Shown here piece by piece: positions 1-7,255 of a stretch of DNA of 27,194 nucleotides. The first letter of the stretch is position 1, and each line of letters begins with the position of its first letter. The notes beneath the pieces were generated by a model, which worked only from the letters and a program-made list of their open reading frames with translations, had not been told where the DNA came from and did no database searches. Origin of the DNA: JBALVT01 sp047612385 (lineage in GTDB: Bacteria; Pseudomonadota; Gammaproteobacteria; Pseudomonadales; Halieaceae); assembly GCA_047612385.1 (NCBI GenBank), contig JBLGAR010000064.1, positions 1 through 27,194 on the forward strand, given 5' to 3'. Both the position numbers and the translations under genes were made by a program.

Positions 1-1100
1 TAGGTATGCGCTCGCATGTCGCTGGCGTTCCCAACATAGATGTGAAAGAACTCATCGATCGCAAGCAGCTGCGCTTTATGGGCGACGCTGCATCCTTTGC
101 GTACATTTCTATGCAACAGGCCATCGCCGACGCAGGGCTGGAAGAGTCTGACGTATCAAATGTCAGAACGGGAGTAATCGCGGGTTCGGGAGGAGCATCC
201 TCGTCCAGCCAAACAGAAGCCGCAGACATTCTCCGAGAAAAAGGTATCCGTCGGGTTGGACCCTATCGAGTCACGCAGACTATGGGCAGCACTGTTTCGG
301 CGTGTTTGGCGACACCTTTCAAGATCAAGGGTGTTAACTACTCAATCTCTTCAGCTTGTTCGACTAGCGCACACTGTATTGGCAACGCCATGGAGCAGAT
401 ACAGCTAAACAAACAAGATATCGTATTCGCCGGCGGCGGCGAAGAGCTGCATTGGACTTTGAGTAGTCTGTTCGACGCAATGGGCGCCCTCTCCACCAAA
501 TACAACGATACACCAGAGCGCGCTTCGCGAGCCTATGATGCCGACAGAGACGGCTTCGTCATTGCCGGCGGTGGGGGCATGTTGGTATTGGAGGAACTCG
601 AACACGCCAAGGCGCGCTGCGCAAAAATCTATGCAGAACTCGTAGGCTATGGCGCGACCTCGGACGGCTACGACATGGTCTCACCCTCAGGGGAAGGCGC
701 AGTACGCTGCATGCAGCAGGCCCTGGCAACAGTGGACGGTCCGGTTGACTACATCAACGCCCATGGCACCAGCACTCCAGCGGGAGATATGCAGGAGTTA
801 AAGGCCGTTAAATCGGCCTACGAAACTAAAGAGCACATACCGATTATTGGCTCAACCAAATCCCTGTCCGGGCACTCACTGGGTGCGGCAGGTGTCCAGG
901 AAGCCATCTACAGCCTGCTCATGCAGCAAGCTGGATTCATCGCAGCGTCTGCCAATATCGAGAATCTTGATCCCGAAGCGGGGTCTCTACCCATCGCCAT
1001 CTCACGCCATGAAAATATGGATTTACAACGAGTTATGTCGAATAGCTTTGGCTTCGGCGGAACCAACGCTTCTCTGGTTTTCCAAAAGTACTCTGCCTAG
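1..1100 (+). CDS. fabB: 3-oxoacyl-ACP synthase I (FabB), 5'-truncated by window edge
   Basis: Beta-ketoacyl-ACP synthase I, the condensing enzyme of type II fatty acid synthesis, which elongates acyl-ACP with malonyl-ACP and is needed for unsaturated chains. The reading frame is open to the left edge (first complete codon at 3-5), and the segment beginning GMRSHV matches the region about 43 residues into E. coli FabB, so roughly 40 N-terminal residues are missing. In the visible part the catalytic Cys is C118 (SSACSTSAHC), the first catalytic His is H253 (NAHGTST), and K285 and H290 lie in STKSLSGHS. The C-terminal SFGFGGTNASLVF motif is intact and ends at TAG. ppk2 follows 70 bases downstream on the same strand. 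FabF is the close alternative, but the N-terminal MRSHV and STKS...GH forms fit FabB better. Confidence 0.96.
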   Translation, partial: GMRSHVAGVPNIDVKELIDRKQLRFMGDAASFAYISMQQAIADAGLEESDVSNVRTGVIAGSGGASSSSQTEAADILREKGIRRVGPYRVTQTMGSTVSACLATPFKIKGVNYSISSACSTSAHCIGNAMEQIQLNKQDIVFAGGGEELHWTLSSLFDAMGALSTKYNDTPERASRAYDADRDGFVIAGGGGMLVLEELEHAKARCAKIYAELVGYGATSDGYDMVSPSGEGAVRCMQQALATVDGPVDYINAHGTSTPAGDMQELKAVKSAYETKEHIPIIGSTKSLSGHSLGAAGVQEAIYSLLMQQAGFIAASANIENLDPEAGSLPIAISRHENMDLQRVMSNSFGFGGTNASLVFQKYSA

Positions 1101-1108
1101 CCTACTCG

Positions 1109-1159
1109 CTGGCCAACTTCCCATTGGAGGGCTATTCTCCAAGCAGGGTAATCGGCCAG
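1109..1159. repeat. Nested inverted repeats in the fabB-ppk2 spacer
   Basis: An outer perfect 6-bp pair (CTGGCC 1109-1114 with GGCCAG 1154-1159) encloses a CCC/GGG pairing (1120-1122 with 1146-1148) and an inner perfect hairpin (TTGGAG 1124-1129, CTCCAA 1137-1142, 7-base loop). No T-run follows, so it does not look like a standard intrinsic terminator. An mRNA-stabilising or processing hairpin, or partial attenuation before ppk2, are possible roles. Only the base pairing is seen directly. Confidence 0.45.
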
Positions 1160-1170
1160 TGAGATAAGCA

Positions 1171-1947
1171 GTGAAGAACAAACACTATCAGAAGCAGTTG
1201 CGTAAACTCCAAGCGGAGTTGGTCGCGGTACAACAGTGGGTCAAAGATACCGGCCAAAGAATCATCATCGTATTTGAGGGACGCGATGCAGCCGGCAAAG
1301 GCGGCATGATCAAGGCAATCACAAAACGCGTCAGCCCAAGAGTCTTCAGAGTACTGGCACTACCAGCTCCCAGCGACCGGGAGAAATCTCAGCTTTACTA
1401 CCAGCGATACATCAGCCAGTTTCCCGCTGGTGGAGAAGTCGTTATCTTCGATCGCAGCTGGTACAACCGAGCGGGAGTTGAACCCGTGATGGGGTTTTGT
1501 ACTGACGAGCAGACAACACAGTTTCTACTAAACACACCTGATTTAGAGCGCGAGCTGGTAAGCGACGGAATTATCCTGCTCAAGTACTGGTTGGAAGTGG
1601 GCAATGAAGAGCAGGAAAAAAGATTTCAGGACAGAATTTCTCGAAAAGACAAGCGCTGGAAACTTAGCGGTATCGATCTCGAAGCAAGACGCCGATGGTA
1701 TGCATTCTCGCGCGCAAGAGATCGTATGTTAGACGCCACGGATACACCACAGTGCCCATGGAATATCGTTCGCACCGACGACAAGAAATTAGCCCACCTA
1801 AATTGTATATCGCACCTGCTTGGCCAAATCCCCTATAAGCCACTAGAAGACTCTCCGATTGAGTTACCCCAAAGAGATCAATCGGATCGCTATGACGACA
1901 AGAAATCAATGGAGAACAGAAATTACGTCCCGGACCCATTTACCTAA
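1171..1947 (+). CDS. ppk2: Polyphosphate kinase 2 (PPK2 family)
   Basis: PPK2 enzymes are P-loop kinases that transfer phosphate between polyphosphate and nucleoside di- or monophosphates in the cytoplasm. The 258-residue product has a Walker A loop GRDAAGKGG (residues 37-45), the motif ALPAPSDREKSQ (63-74) followed by QRY, and a Walker B/lid region FDRSWYNRAGVEPVMGFC (93-110). It ends in YVPDPFT, a typical PPK2 tail. The length is that of a single-domain enzyme. The start is GTG at 1171. An in-frame stop at 1165 rules out any upstream start, and the next Met lies after the Walker A loop. Whether it prefers ADP, GDP or NMP cannot be told from sequence alone. It lies 70 bases behind fabB, so co-transcription is possible. 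Confidence 0.93.
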   Translation: MKNKHYQKQLRKLQAELVAVQQWVKDTGQRIIIVFEGRDAAGKGGMIKAITKRVSPRVFRVLALPAPSDREKSQLYYQRYISQFPAGGEVVIFDRSWYNRAGVEPVMGFCTDEQTTQFLLNTPDLERELVSDGIILLKYWLEVGNEEQEKRFQDRISRKDKRWKLSGIDLEARRRWYAFSRARDRMLDATDTPQCPWNIVRTDDKKLAHLNCISHLLGQIPYKPLEDSPIELPQRDQSDRYDDKKSMENRNYVPDPFT

Positions 1948-1987
1948 CAAAAATAAATCACAGTGCATAACTTGCTGAAACTGCGCG

Positions 1988-2350
1988 ATGAAAGGTGTGA
2001 TGGTCAGAGCTAATCGAACCGCAATCAACTCTGGAGGGAAATACATCGACAGCACCGGTGTGAGCTCTCTGAATCATCTCAGTTGGACCAGGGGAGGCTT
2101 GGTAGCGGTAAACGATCGCTGCCACTGCCAGGTGAGCGAGACAGGAAGCAGTGGGTTTCTGATATTTCTCATGAAGTACGCACACTTCTAGCGGTGATAC
2201 GCGGCCAAACTGAACATCGAAACAGCCATCGTAGGGTAATTTGTTTCGATAACCTTTGATGAAAGCGCTCCCGGAGTCGATGAAAACAATTCGTACCTTC
2301 TGTTCAAACGCCTTTTTAGAATCGAAAAGTCGCGTGGTCGCCAGGGTGAA
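1988..2350 (+). pseudogene. Remnant of a BaeS-like sensor histidine kinase
   Basis: No intact frame exists, but pieces of a HAMP-HisKA-HATPase protein occur in the right order. From 1988, one frame gives a HAMP-like stretch (NRTAINSGGKY, then GVSS). A second frame gives ERDRKQWVSDISHEVRT followed by LLAVIRGQTE over about 2137-2214, an H-box with the phospho-acceptor His codon at 2170-2172 and the usual Pro after EVRT replaced by Leu. A different frame (about 2240-2350) gives SAPGVDEN and LFKRLFRIEKSRGR, the G1/F-box region of the ATP-binding domain. SAPG and the LAVIRG segment resemble E. coli BaeS. The N-box and most of the dimerisation and ATPase domains are missing, so this is a decayed gene with a large internal deletion and frameshifts. 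It is followed by a matching response-regulator remnant. Confidence 0.75.
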
Positions 2351-2372
2351 GGCGATTCGACGCCACCTTTAA

Positions 2373-2602
2373 CCGACTCGGCTAAATCAAACCCTCATAG
2401 AAGTCGACAACCGTGGTTTGAAAGTCTTTGCGAAGGGCAGCGATACTGAATTGACGGTTGTAGCGTTTCAGCTATTAAGTCTTCTTTATAATGAGCAGGG
2501 TAGGACTTTTTCGAGGGAACAAATTATGTCAGGAATTTACCGGATAGCGATGTTATCTTTCCCGTGTATGGCGCAGGTTATAAACACGAACCTCCCGCCT
2601 AG
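2373..2602 (+). pseudogene. Remnant of an OmpR/BaeR-type response regulator (winged helix)
   Basis: From 2373 one frame reads LIEVDNRGLKV, then ELTVVAFQLLSLLYNEQG, then RTFSREQIMSGIY. This is the start of an OmpR/PhoB winged-helix domain (family pattern LT..EF.LL..L....G..FSREQL). The frame then loses similarity. In a second frame (2540-2602) PDSDVIFPVYGAGYKHEPPA and a TAG stop match the C-terminal wing (family pattern V.G.GY). The roughly 30 residues in between, which carry the recognition helix (DRTVD.HI..LR.K), are absent, as is the whole receiver domain. The kinase-then-regulator order matches baeS-baeR. The stop is only 5 bases from the convergent end of the AsmA gene, and no terminator lies between them. 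Confidence 0.75.
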
Positions 2603-2606
2603 CCCT

Positions 2607-4505
2607 CTATTGCGACGTATGTCGCTTTAGAAATTTGTCGAAAAGCCTGCCCGCTTCTTTTTCAATCTTGCGCTCAACCTCCTGGGTGGCCATTTGTTTG
2701 ATAATTTTCTGGCTGTCTACACTGCACCATTTGCCGGGGTCACCAGTGATAATACCGGCGCAATTCACCGGCCACAGAATACCTGACAAGCGTTTATTTA
2801 TCCTGCAGGCTGGATCCACGGTAGCCAAGTCTTCTGACAGAGCAGCGCTAAAAGTCGCCTCAAATTCTTGTGATAGAAATTTTAGCGACCCCGACCCGGA
2901 AAGCTTCAAATGTTCTAATTCCGCCAGTAGCGAACTCATTTGCAACGTGCCATCGCTAACTTTCATTTGCAACGACAAGGCTTCAAATTGAGTACTTTCA
3001 GGAAGCTCGGCGGCCAGAACCTCACGATTGCTCAGAGCTACCGCTTCACACAGCATTTTTTCGACACCCATGTTGCCGAGCTCCGCCTTTCGGGTGATCA
3101 CGTTAATCGGGCCCGTCATTACCTCAATCAATTGATTGCTAGTGCGCCCACTACTTTTTAACGCCCACTCCAAATCTGCCTCACCGTTTGCAATAGGGGC
3201 AGCGTTCACAGCCTCCAACGCTTTTGAAATCTGCATTCCAGACAAGCCACCGCTGGTGCTGAGGGTTGCATTATTGTGCTTGGCATCAAAGATCGCCGTC
3301 ATGTCCAGCTTGCCCCCATGGAGTCTACCTGTCAGCCTATTGAGCTTAACGACACCCTCTAAAGCCCGAAGCTTTACATTAACGTTTTCTAAAATGTGAC
3401 CCGCGAAAACCGCCTTGTCGATGGATAGCGCAGCTCGAGTGTCAATTGCTCGAATGACGTCCAGTGGAAAAGCTTGCTCACCCGCCGTTGGTTTGGGCGA
3501 ACCTGAATTACTGGGGACCGCGTTGCTATCCGTTTTGTGTGTCGCCGTCGCTTTCGGTACCGCGAGAGCCAACAAAGCGGGATCAAATTGGTTTAGATGC
3601 AGCTTCGCTTCGATTTGGGGCGATTCGAAACTCGCATAGCGCAGAGAGCCCTCACCCAGAGTATCTCCCAGGGCAATTTCCACCTGTAAATCTGCCACCT
3701 GTTTAACCAGGTCTACCTCACCCTGAGCTTTCAGGCTCAAGGAACTCTCAAGTGCTCCACTAATGCTGACCGCCAGGGACCCAAGCGTAAGCAAGTGGCT
3801 TTGACTGTCTACCTGAATTTTTCCACTAGCGCTCACCGCAATCGGTGTTGCATCTTCGTCTAAACCCAAAAGAGCTCTCAGCTCGATGTGTATGGGCTGG
3901 TTATCGAGGTTGAGATCTATGGCCTCCAGTTTGGTAATTTCGACACTGGAGCGCTCTCCGGTTTCATAAGAAATGGTTTCCAAAACGGAGTCGCTGAGCA
4001 GAAGCCGCTGCACATTCAACGCCAGAGGGATCGCTAAAATAGACTTTCCACCCTGAAGCTCTTCGCCTTTTTCAATCTCAAGGCGTCGTTCAGGGTAATA
4101 GGCATCCAGCTGGGCATCACTCAGTTCGCTCGTGTCCTGAGCCGGCGCAGCAGGCGCCGATCGCACACTCATCATTAAACCGTCTACGATGATTTCTTCG
4201 ACTTCTGCGTTACCAGAAAACACAGGCCATAGCTCCAAACCAATTGCCAAAGAGCGAGCAGTCGCGCTAATAGATTGCTCACCCGGAAATTCGATAACGG
4301 CATCCCCGAGGTCTACGGCAATTGAGGGGAAGATGGAGAAATTTGCATCGCCATTTACAACCAGGGTGGCACCCGTCTTTTCCTTAATTGCCTTGGATGC
4401 TAAGTCCAACACTTGCCGCTCACTGACCAGAAGTGGCAACAACAGCGCGGCAGCAACTAGCAAGATCAAAGGAACCGCGATCAAGATCACTACAAATCTG
4501 GCCAC
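2607..4505 (-). CDS. AsmA family protein
   Basis: 632-residue AsmA-type protein, close in length to E. coli AsmA (617). These proteins are anchored in the inner membrane with a large periplasmic part and are linked to outer-membrane assembly and lipid transport between membranes. An N-terminal hydrophobic anchor (about residues 3-28, rich in L/V/I/A) is followed by an AsmA N-terminal region (SIAVDLGDAVI, then RSLAIGLELWPVFSG). A Ser/Thr/Pro-rich linker lies near 320-345, and the C-terminal AsmA domain has RLTGRLHGGKLDMTA and ADLEWALKSSGRT, ending in KEAGRLFDKFLKR. The GTG start at 4505 has GAGGAG 5 bases upstream. It follows moeA by 63 bases on the same strand and is probably the last gene of that transcript. 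It converges with a decayed response-regulator gene. Confidence 0.88.
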   Translation of the reverse strand: MARFVVILIAVPLILLVAAALLLPLLVSERQVLDLASKAIKEKTGATLVVNGDANFSIFPSIAVDLGDAVIEFPGEQSISATARSLAIGLELWPVFSGNAEVEEIIVDGLMMSVRSAPAAPAQDTSELSDAQLDAYYPERRLEIEKGEELQGGKSILAIPLALNVQRLLLSDSVLETISYETGERSSVEITKLEAIDLNLDNQPIHIELRALLGLDEDATPIAVSASGKIQVDSQSHLLTLGSLAVSISGALESSLSLKAQGEVDLVKQVADLQVEIALGDTLGEGSLRYASFESPQIEAKLHLNQFDPALLALAVPKATATHKTDSNAVPSNSGSPKPTAGEQAFPLDVIRAIDTRAALSIDKAVFAGHILENVNVKLRALEGVVKLNRLTGRLHGGKLDMTAIFDAKHNNATLSTSGGLSGMQISKALEAVNAAPIANGEADLEWALKSSGRTSNQLIEVMTGPINVITRKAELGNMGVEKMLCEAVALSNREVLAAELPESTQFEALSLQMKVSDGTLQMSSLLAELEHLKLSGSGSLKFLSQEFEATFSAALSEDLATVDPACRINKRLSGILWPVNCAGIITGDPGKWCSVDSQKIIKQMATQEVERKIEKEAGRLFDKFLKRHTSQ

Positions 4506-4568
4506 AACAACTCCTCACTAATAAAGCCCGTTAGCAAAAACTAATACTAGCAGCCATAGAGGAAACGA

Positions 4569-5774
4569 CTAGCGAATCAATTCTGCGAGTGAAATGACCT
4601 CCAATTGATCGCCAATTTTGACCCTCTGGTTGATAGGGATAACGGCCAAAGCATTGGAGTGACTGACCGAACTCAATACTCCAGAACTCTGATTGTCATA
4701 GGGGCTGGCGAGCAGACCTTCATCAGTATTGGTCAACTGAACGCGCAGATATTCCTGACGCCCACCCGGTTTCGATCTGGTAAACCCAGCCCGGGCTGTC
4801 AATTTAGGCGCTCGTGTCTCACGTACCCCTTGAAGCATCTTCAAATAGGGCCGGGCAATGATGCAGAAAGTGACGAATACAGAAGTCGGGTTTCCTGGCA
4901 GGCCAATAAACGGAGTGTCTCCTATACGACCAAAGGCAAGCGGCTTCCCGGGCTTCATCGCCAGCTTCCACAAATCGAGCTTGCCCAGGCGCTCAACTTG
5001 GCCTTTTACATGATCTTCCTCACCGACCGACACTCCACCGGAGCTAATAATACAGTCGGCCGATTCCGCGGCGTTTTGTAAGGCCAAGCCTGTGGCTTGA
5101 GGGTCGTCGGGAATAATTCCGCCATCAACCACTTCGAAGTTCATATTTTGTAGCAAGCCGGCTAGCGTATAGCGGTTAGAGTTGTAAAGCTGGCCAGGCT
5201 CCAATGCGCCAGTGCCTGGTTCTATCAGTTCATCTCCGGTGGACATGATAGCGACTCGCAGAGGCCGGAATACGACCACCTCGCTCGCACCAATTGAAGC
5301 CAGTAAACCAAGATCCTGGGGCAACAAAATTTTACCTGCCGTTAATATCAATTCGCCTTGGCCTATATCCTGACCCCGGGGTCTGATATTTTGACCCGCA
5401 ACTACCTCGCCTTGGACAGACACACCGCTGGCATCTTCTTTGCAATTTTCCTGCATAACCACTGCGTCTGCACCTTGCGGAATTTCTGCACCAGTGAAAA
5501 TACGTGCCGCGGTACCCTCTTCCAAAAAAGTGCCCACGGAGCCAGCGGGTATTCTTTGGCTGACCGGTAGAGCATGTCCGACCTCAGCCGCCCGAACGGC
5601 GTAGCCGTCCATAGCACTATTATCATTGGGCGGAACAGCGATTGGCGAAATCACATCCTCAGCCAAGACACATCCTAAAGCACTAATAAGAGACCGGGTG
5701 ACTACCGAAGGTCTCGTATCGACACTCGCCAATATTCGATCTAAGGCCTCATCAACCGGCAACAATCCACTCAA
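4569..5774 (-). CDS. moeA: Molybdopterin molybdenumtransferase MoeA
   Basis: MoeA inserts molybdate into adenylylated molybdopterin to form the molybdenum cofactor. The 401-residue length is normal for the family. Conserved elements are PPNDNSAMDGYAV (48-60), RIFTGAEIPQGADAVVMQE (91-109), VAIMSTGDELIEPG (174-187), YNSNRYTLAGLL (197-208), SGGVSVGEEDHVK (245-257) and MKPGKPLAFG ... GLPGNPTSVFVTF (about 273-303). The start is TTG at 5774, inside a TTGA overlap with the moaB stop. No ATG or GTG lies between it and the NSAMDGYAV motif, and AAGGG is about 8 bases upstream. The overlap implies translational coupling of moaB and moeA. Alternative TTG codons lie four and five codons downstream. Confidence 0.95.
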   Translation of the reverse strand: MSGLLPVDEALDRILASVDTRPSVVTRSLISALGCVLAEDVISPIAVPPNDNSAMDGYAVRAAEVGHALPVSQRIPAGSVGTFLEEGTAARIFTGAEIPQGADAVVMQENCKEDASGVSVQGEVVAGQNIRPRGQDIGQGELILTAGKILLPQDLGLLASIGASEVVVFRPLRVAIMSTGDELIEPGTGALEPGQLYNSNRYTLAGLLQNMNFEVVDGGIIPDDPQATGLALQNAAESADCIISSGGVSVGEEDHVKGQVERLGKLDLWKLAMKPGKPLAFGRIGDTPFIGLPGNPTSVFVTFCIIARPYLKMLQGVRETRAPKLTARAGFTRSKPGGRQEYLRVQLTNTDEGLLASPYDNQSSGVLSSVSHSNALAVIPINQRVKIGDQLEVISLAELIR

Positions 5775-6301
5775 GCTGTTTGCCCTTGAATATTCATCAC
5801 GCCGACAAAGTTGCAGGGGCGAAAACTACTGTCCAACTGGTCGCGTATAACCCCTTCCCAGGCCGTACGGCAGGCTCCAGTCGAGCCGGGCATGCAGAAT
5901 ACAACCGTATTGTTGGCAAAGCCTGCTAGCGCTCTGGATTGAATGGTAGAAGAGCCTATCTCTTGAAATGAAACCGAACGAAAAAGCTCTCCGAAGCCCT
6001 CTATTTCCTTGTCGAAAAGTGGTCGCACCGCCTCGGGGGTAGAATCCCGCCCAGAGAATCCGGTACCGCCGGTTATCAGTACCGCGTTGATGTCCTCAGA
6101 GGCGATCCATTTCGCCAACACCGCTCGAATCTGGTAGACATCATCAATAACGATGTGTTTTTCCACAACTCTATGCGTCGCAGATTCGGCGGCGGAGACG
6201 AGGAAATGCCCCGATGTATCATCTGCTTCTGATCGCGTATCTGAAACAGTCATCACGGCGATCGCCAGTGACTGTGGCGTTTGATCTGTCGCTTTAGACA
6301 T
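5771..6301 (-). CDS. moaB: Molybdenum cofactor biosynthesis protein MoaB
   Basis: MoaB/MogA-fold protein acting late in molybdenum cofactor synthesis; members bind molybdopterin, and MogA-type members adenylylate it before MoeA adds the metal. Visible motifs are VMTVSDTRSEADDTSG (16-31), the family loop LITGGTGFSGRDSTPEAV (75-92) and FCMPGSTGACRTAWE (135-149). I start it at ATG 6301 (176 residues), because the ribosome-binding site GAGGGAG is 8 bases from this ATG but only 2 bases from a possible TTG at 6307. It overlaps moeA by 4 bases and starts 14 bases after the RmlD-like gene ends, which suggests an operon. Confidence 0.93.
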   Translation of the reverse strand: MSKATDQTPQSLAIAVMTVSDTRSEADDTSGHFLVSAAESATHRVVEKHIVIDDVYQIRAVLAKWIASEDINAVLITGGTGFSGRDSTPEAVRPLFDKEIEGFGELFRSVSFQEIGSSTIQSRALAGFANNTVVFCMPGSTGACRTAWEGVIRDQLDSSFRPCNFVGVMNIQGQTA

Positions 6302-6315
6302 TGCCAATGCTCCCT

Positions 6316-7176
6316 CTATTTTTGGGATTTAAAGTAAAGTTTTACGGTCTCTGAGACAAAGCCTCGCCAGGGGTTTTGCTTGATAGCAAAGGTATTACGT
6401 AAACGGGAACAATCCAGAGATCGATTAAGCTTTTGCTTTTCCTGCTCTGGACGCAGCAGCTCCACGGCATCGGACGGAAACTCTGAGAACTGCGATGCAC
6501 AAGCTAGCAAGACTTCAGAGAACTGATAGCAATCGGTCGTATCAGAGCTACAGTAGTGATAAGTGCCCCAGGATTCCGCGCCCGTGCTGAATTGGTCCAG
6601 CAAACCCGAAGCCACTCTCGCCGCGTCGTCCGCCGCCACCGGACATCCGCTAAGATGATCTTCCAGCATCAGATGACCACCTTCGCGAAATGTATTAATC
6701 ATATGGGTAAGAACATTCAACCCGCGATGGGAGAAAACCGGGCCGAGTCGCAAGATTAAGTGCTGGTCGCAATGCTCCGCTACGAAAGCCTCAGCACCAC
6801 GCAGCAACTTACCCAGACCTTCTTCATTGTCGGGAGCATCGTCTTCACTGTATAGATGTTCCTGAGCTCCGCTGAACACTCTCGCAGTGGATAGATACAG
6901 ATAAGCCATCTTACTTTTTTGGCAGGACTTTGCGACCCATTGTGTTCTGTTCAGATCCTGATCAAAGATCCTGTCACCGCTATCGGCTGCTGCCTGTATT
7001 CGAGTGTCAACCACAAACTCACAAGAAGCTCTGACGAGAGCCTTCTTGGTACGCCTTTCACTCTTCCAGCGACAATCGGCCAAGGGCAAAGTCTCGACAT
7101 GCCTACCTCGTCGCAACAGGAACTCCTGCAACGCTCTCCCGACCGGAGTGTCTGACCCTAAGAGAAGTACACGCAC
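6316..7176 (-). CDS. RmlD-like sugar-nucleotide-binding protein, catalytic motif altered
   Basis: 286-residue protein with the short-chain dehydrogenase/RmlD layout (dTDP-4-dehydrorhamnose reductase family, Rossmann fold). The N-terminus MRVLLLGSDTPVGRAL is a degenerate dinucleotide-binding glycine motif. YLYLSTARVFSG (93-103) matches the beta-strand before the catalytic site, and LILRLGPVFS (140-149) matches the strand after it. In active reductases the intervening segment is YGKTKLxGE; here it reads LGKLLRGAE (121-129), so both Tyr and Lys of YxxxK are Leu. The protein may therefore bind a nucleotide sugar or NAD(P) without the usual redox chemistry. GTG start at 7176 with only a weak upstream GGGA. 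It follows ssb by 79 bases and precedes moaB by 14. Exact substrate unknown. Confidence 0.8.
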   Translation of the reverse strand: MRVLLLGSDTPVGRALQEFLLRRGRHVETLPLADCRWKSERRTKKALVRASCEFVVDTRIQAAADSGDRIFDQDLNRTQWVAKSCQKSKMAYLYLSTARVFSGAQEHLYSEDDAPDNEEGLGKLLRGAEAFVAEHCDQHLILRLGPVFSHRGLNVLTHMINTFREGGHLMLEDHLSGCPVAADDAARVASGLLDQFSTGAESWGTYHYCSSDTTDCYQFSEVLLACASQFSEFPSDAVELLRPEQEKQKLNRSLDCSRLRNTFAIKQNPWRGFVSETVKLYFKSQK

Positions 7177-7206
7177 TGCTGGATTATTCCCGATGTTCGC
7201 TGATCA

Positions 7207-7231
7207 CGCGCGAACACACACTTTTCGCGCG
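7207..7231. repeat. 8-bp perfect inverted repeat between ssb and the RmlD-like gene
   Basis: CGCGCGAA (7207-7214) pairs perfectly with TTCGCGCG (7224-7231) across a 9-base loop. The site lies 25 bases past the ssb stop on the minus strand. No T-tract follows on that strand, so it is not a canonical terminator. It could protect the ssb mRNA 3' end or partly insulate ssb from the downstream genes. Confidence 0.5.
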
Positions 7232-7255
7232 GTTCCTAAAATTTTCGCACTATCC

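Noticed and set aside
1958..2185. 75-codon open frame on the minus strand over the two-component remnant
   Set aside because: No family resemblance, no ribosome-binding site, and the plus strand carries clear histidine-kinase motifs.
2635..3706. Several plus-strand open frames across the AsmA gene
   Set aside because: They are antisense to a continuous 632-codon AsmA-family frame and show no recognisable motifs.
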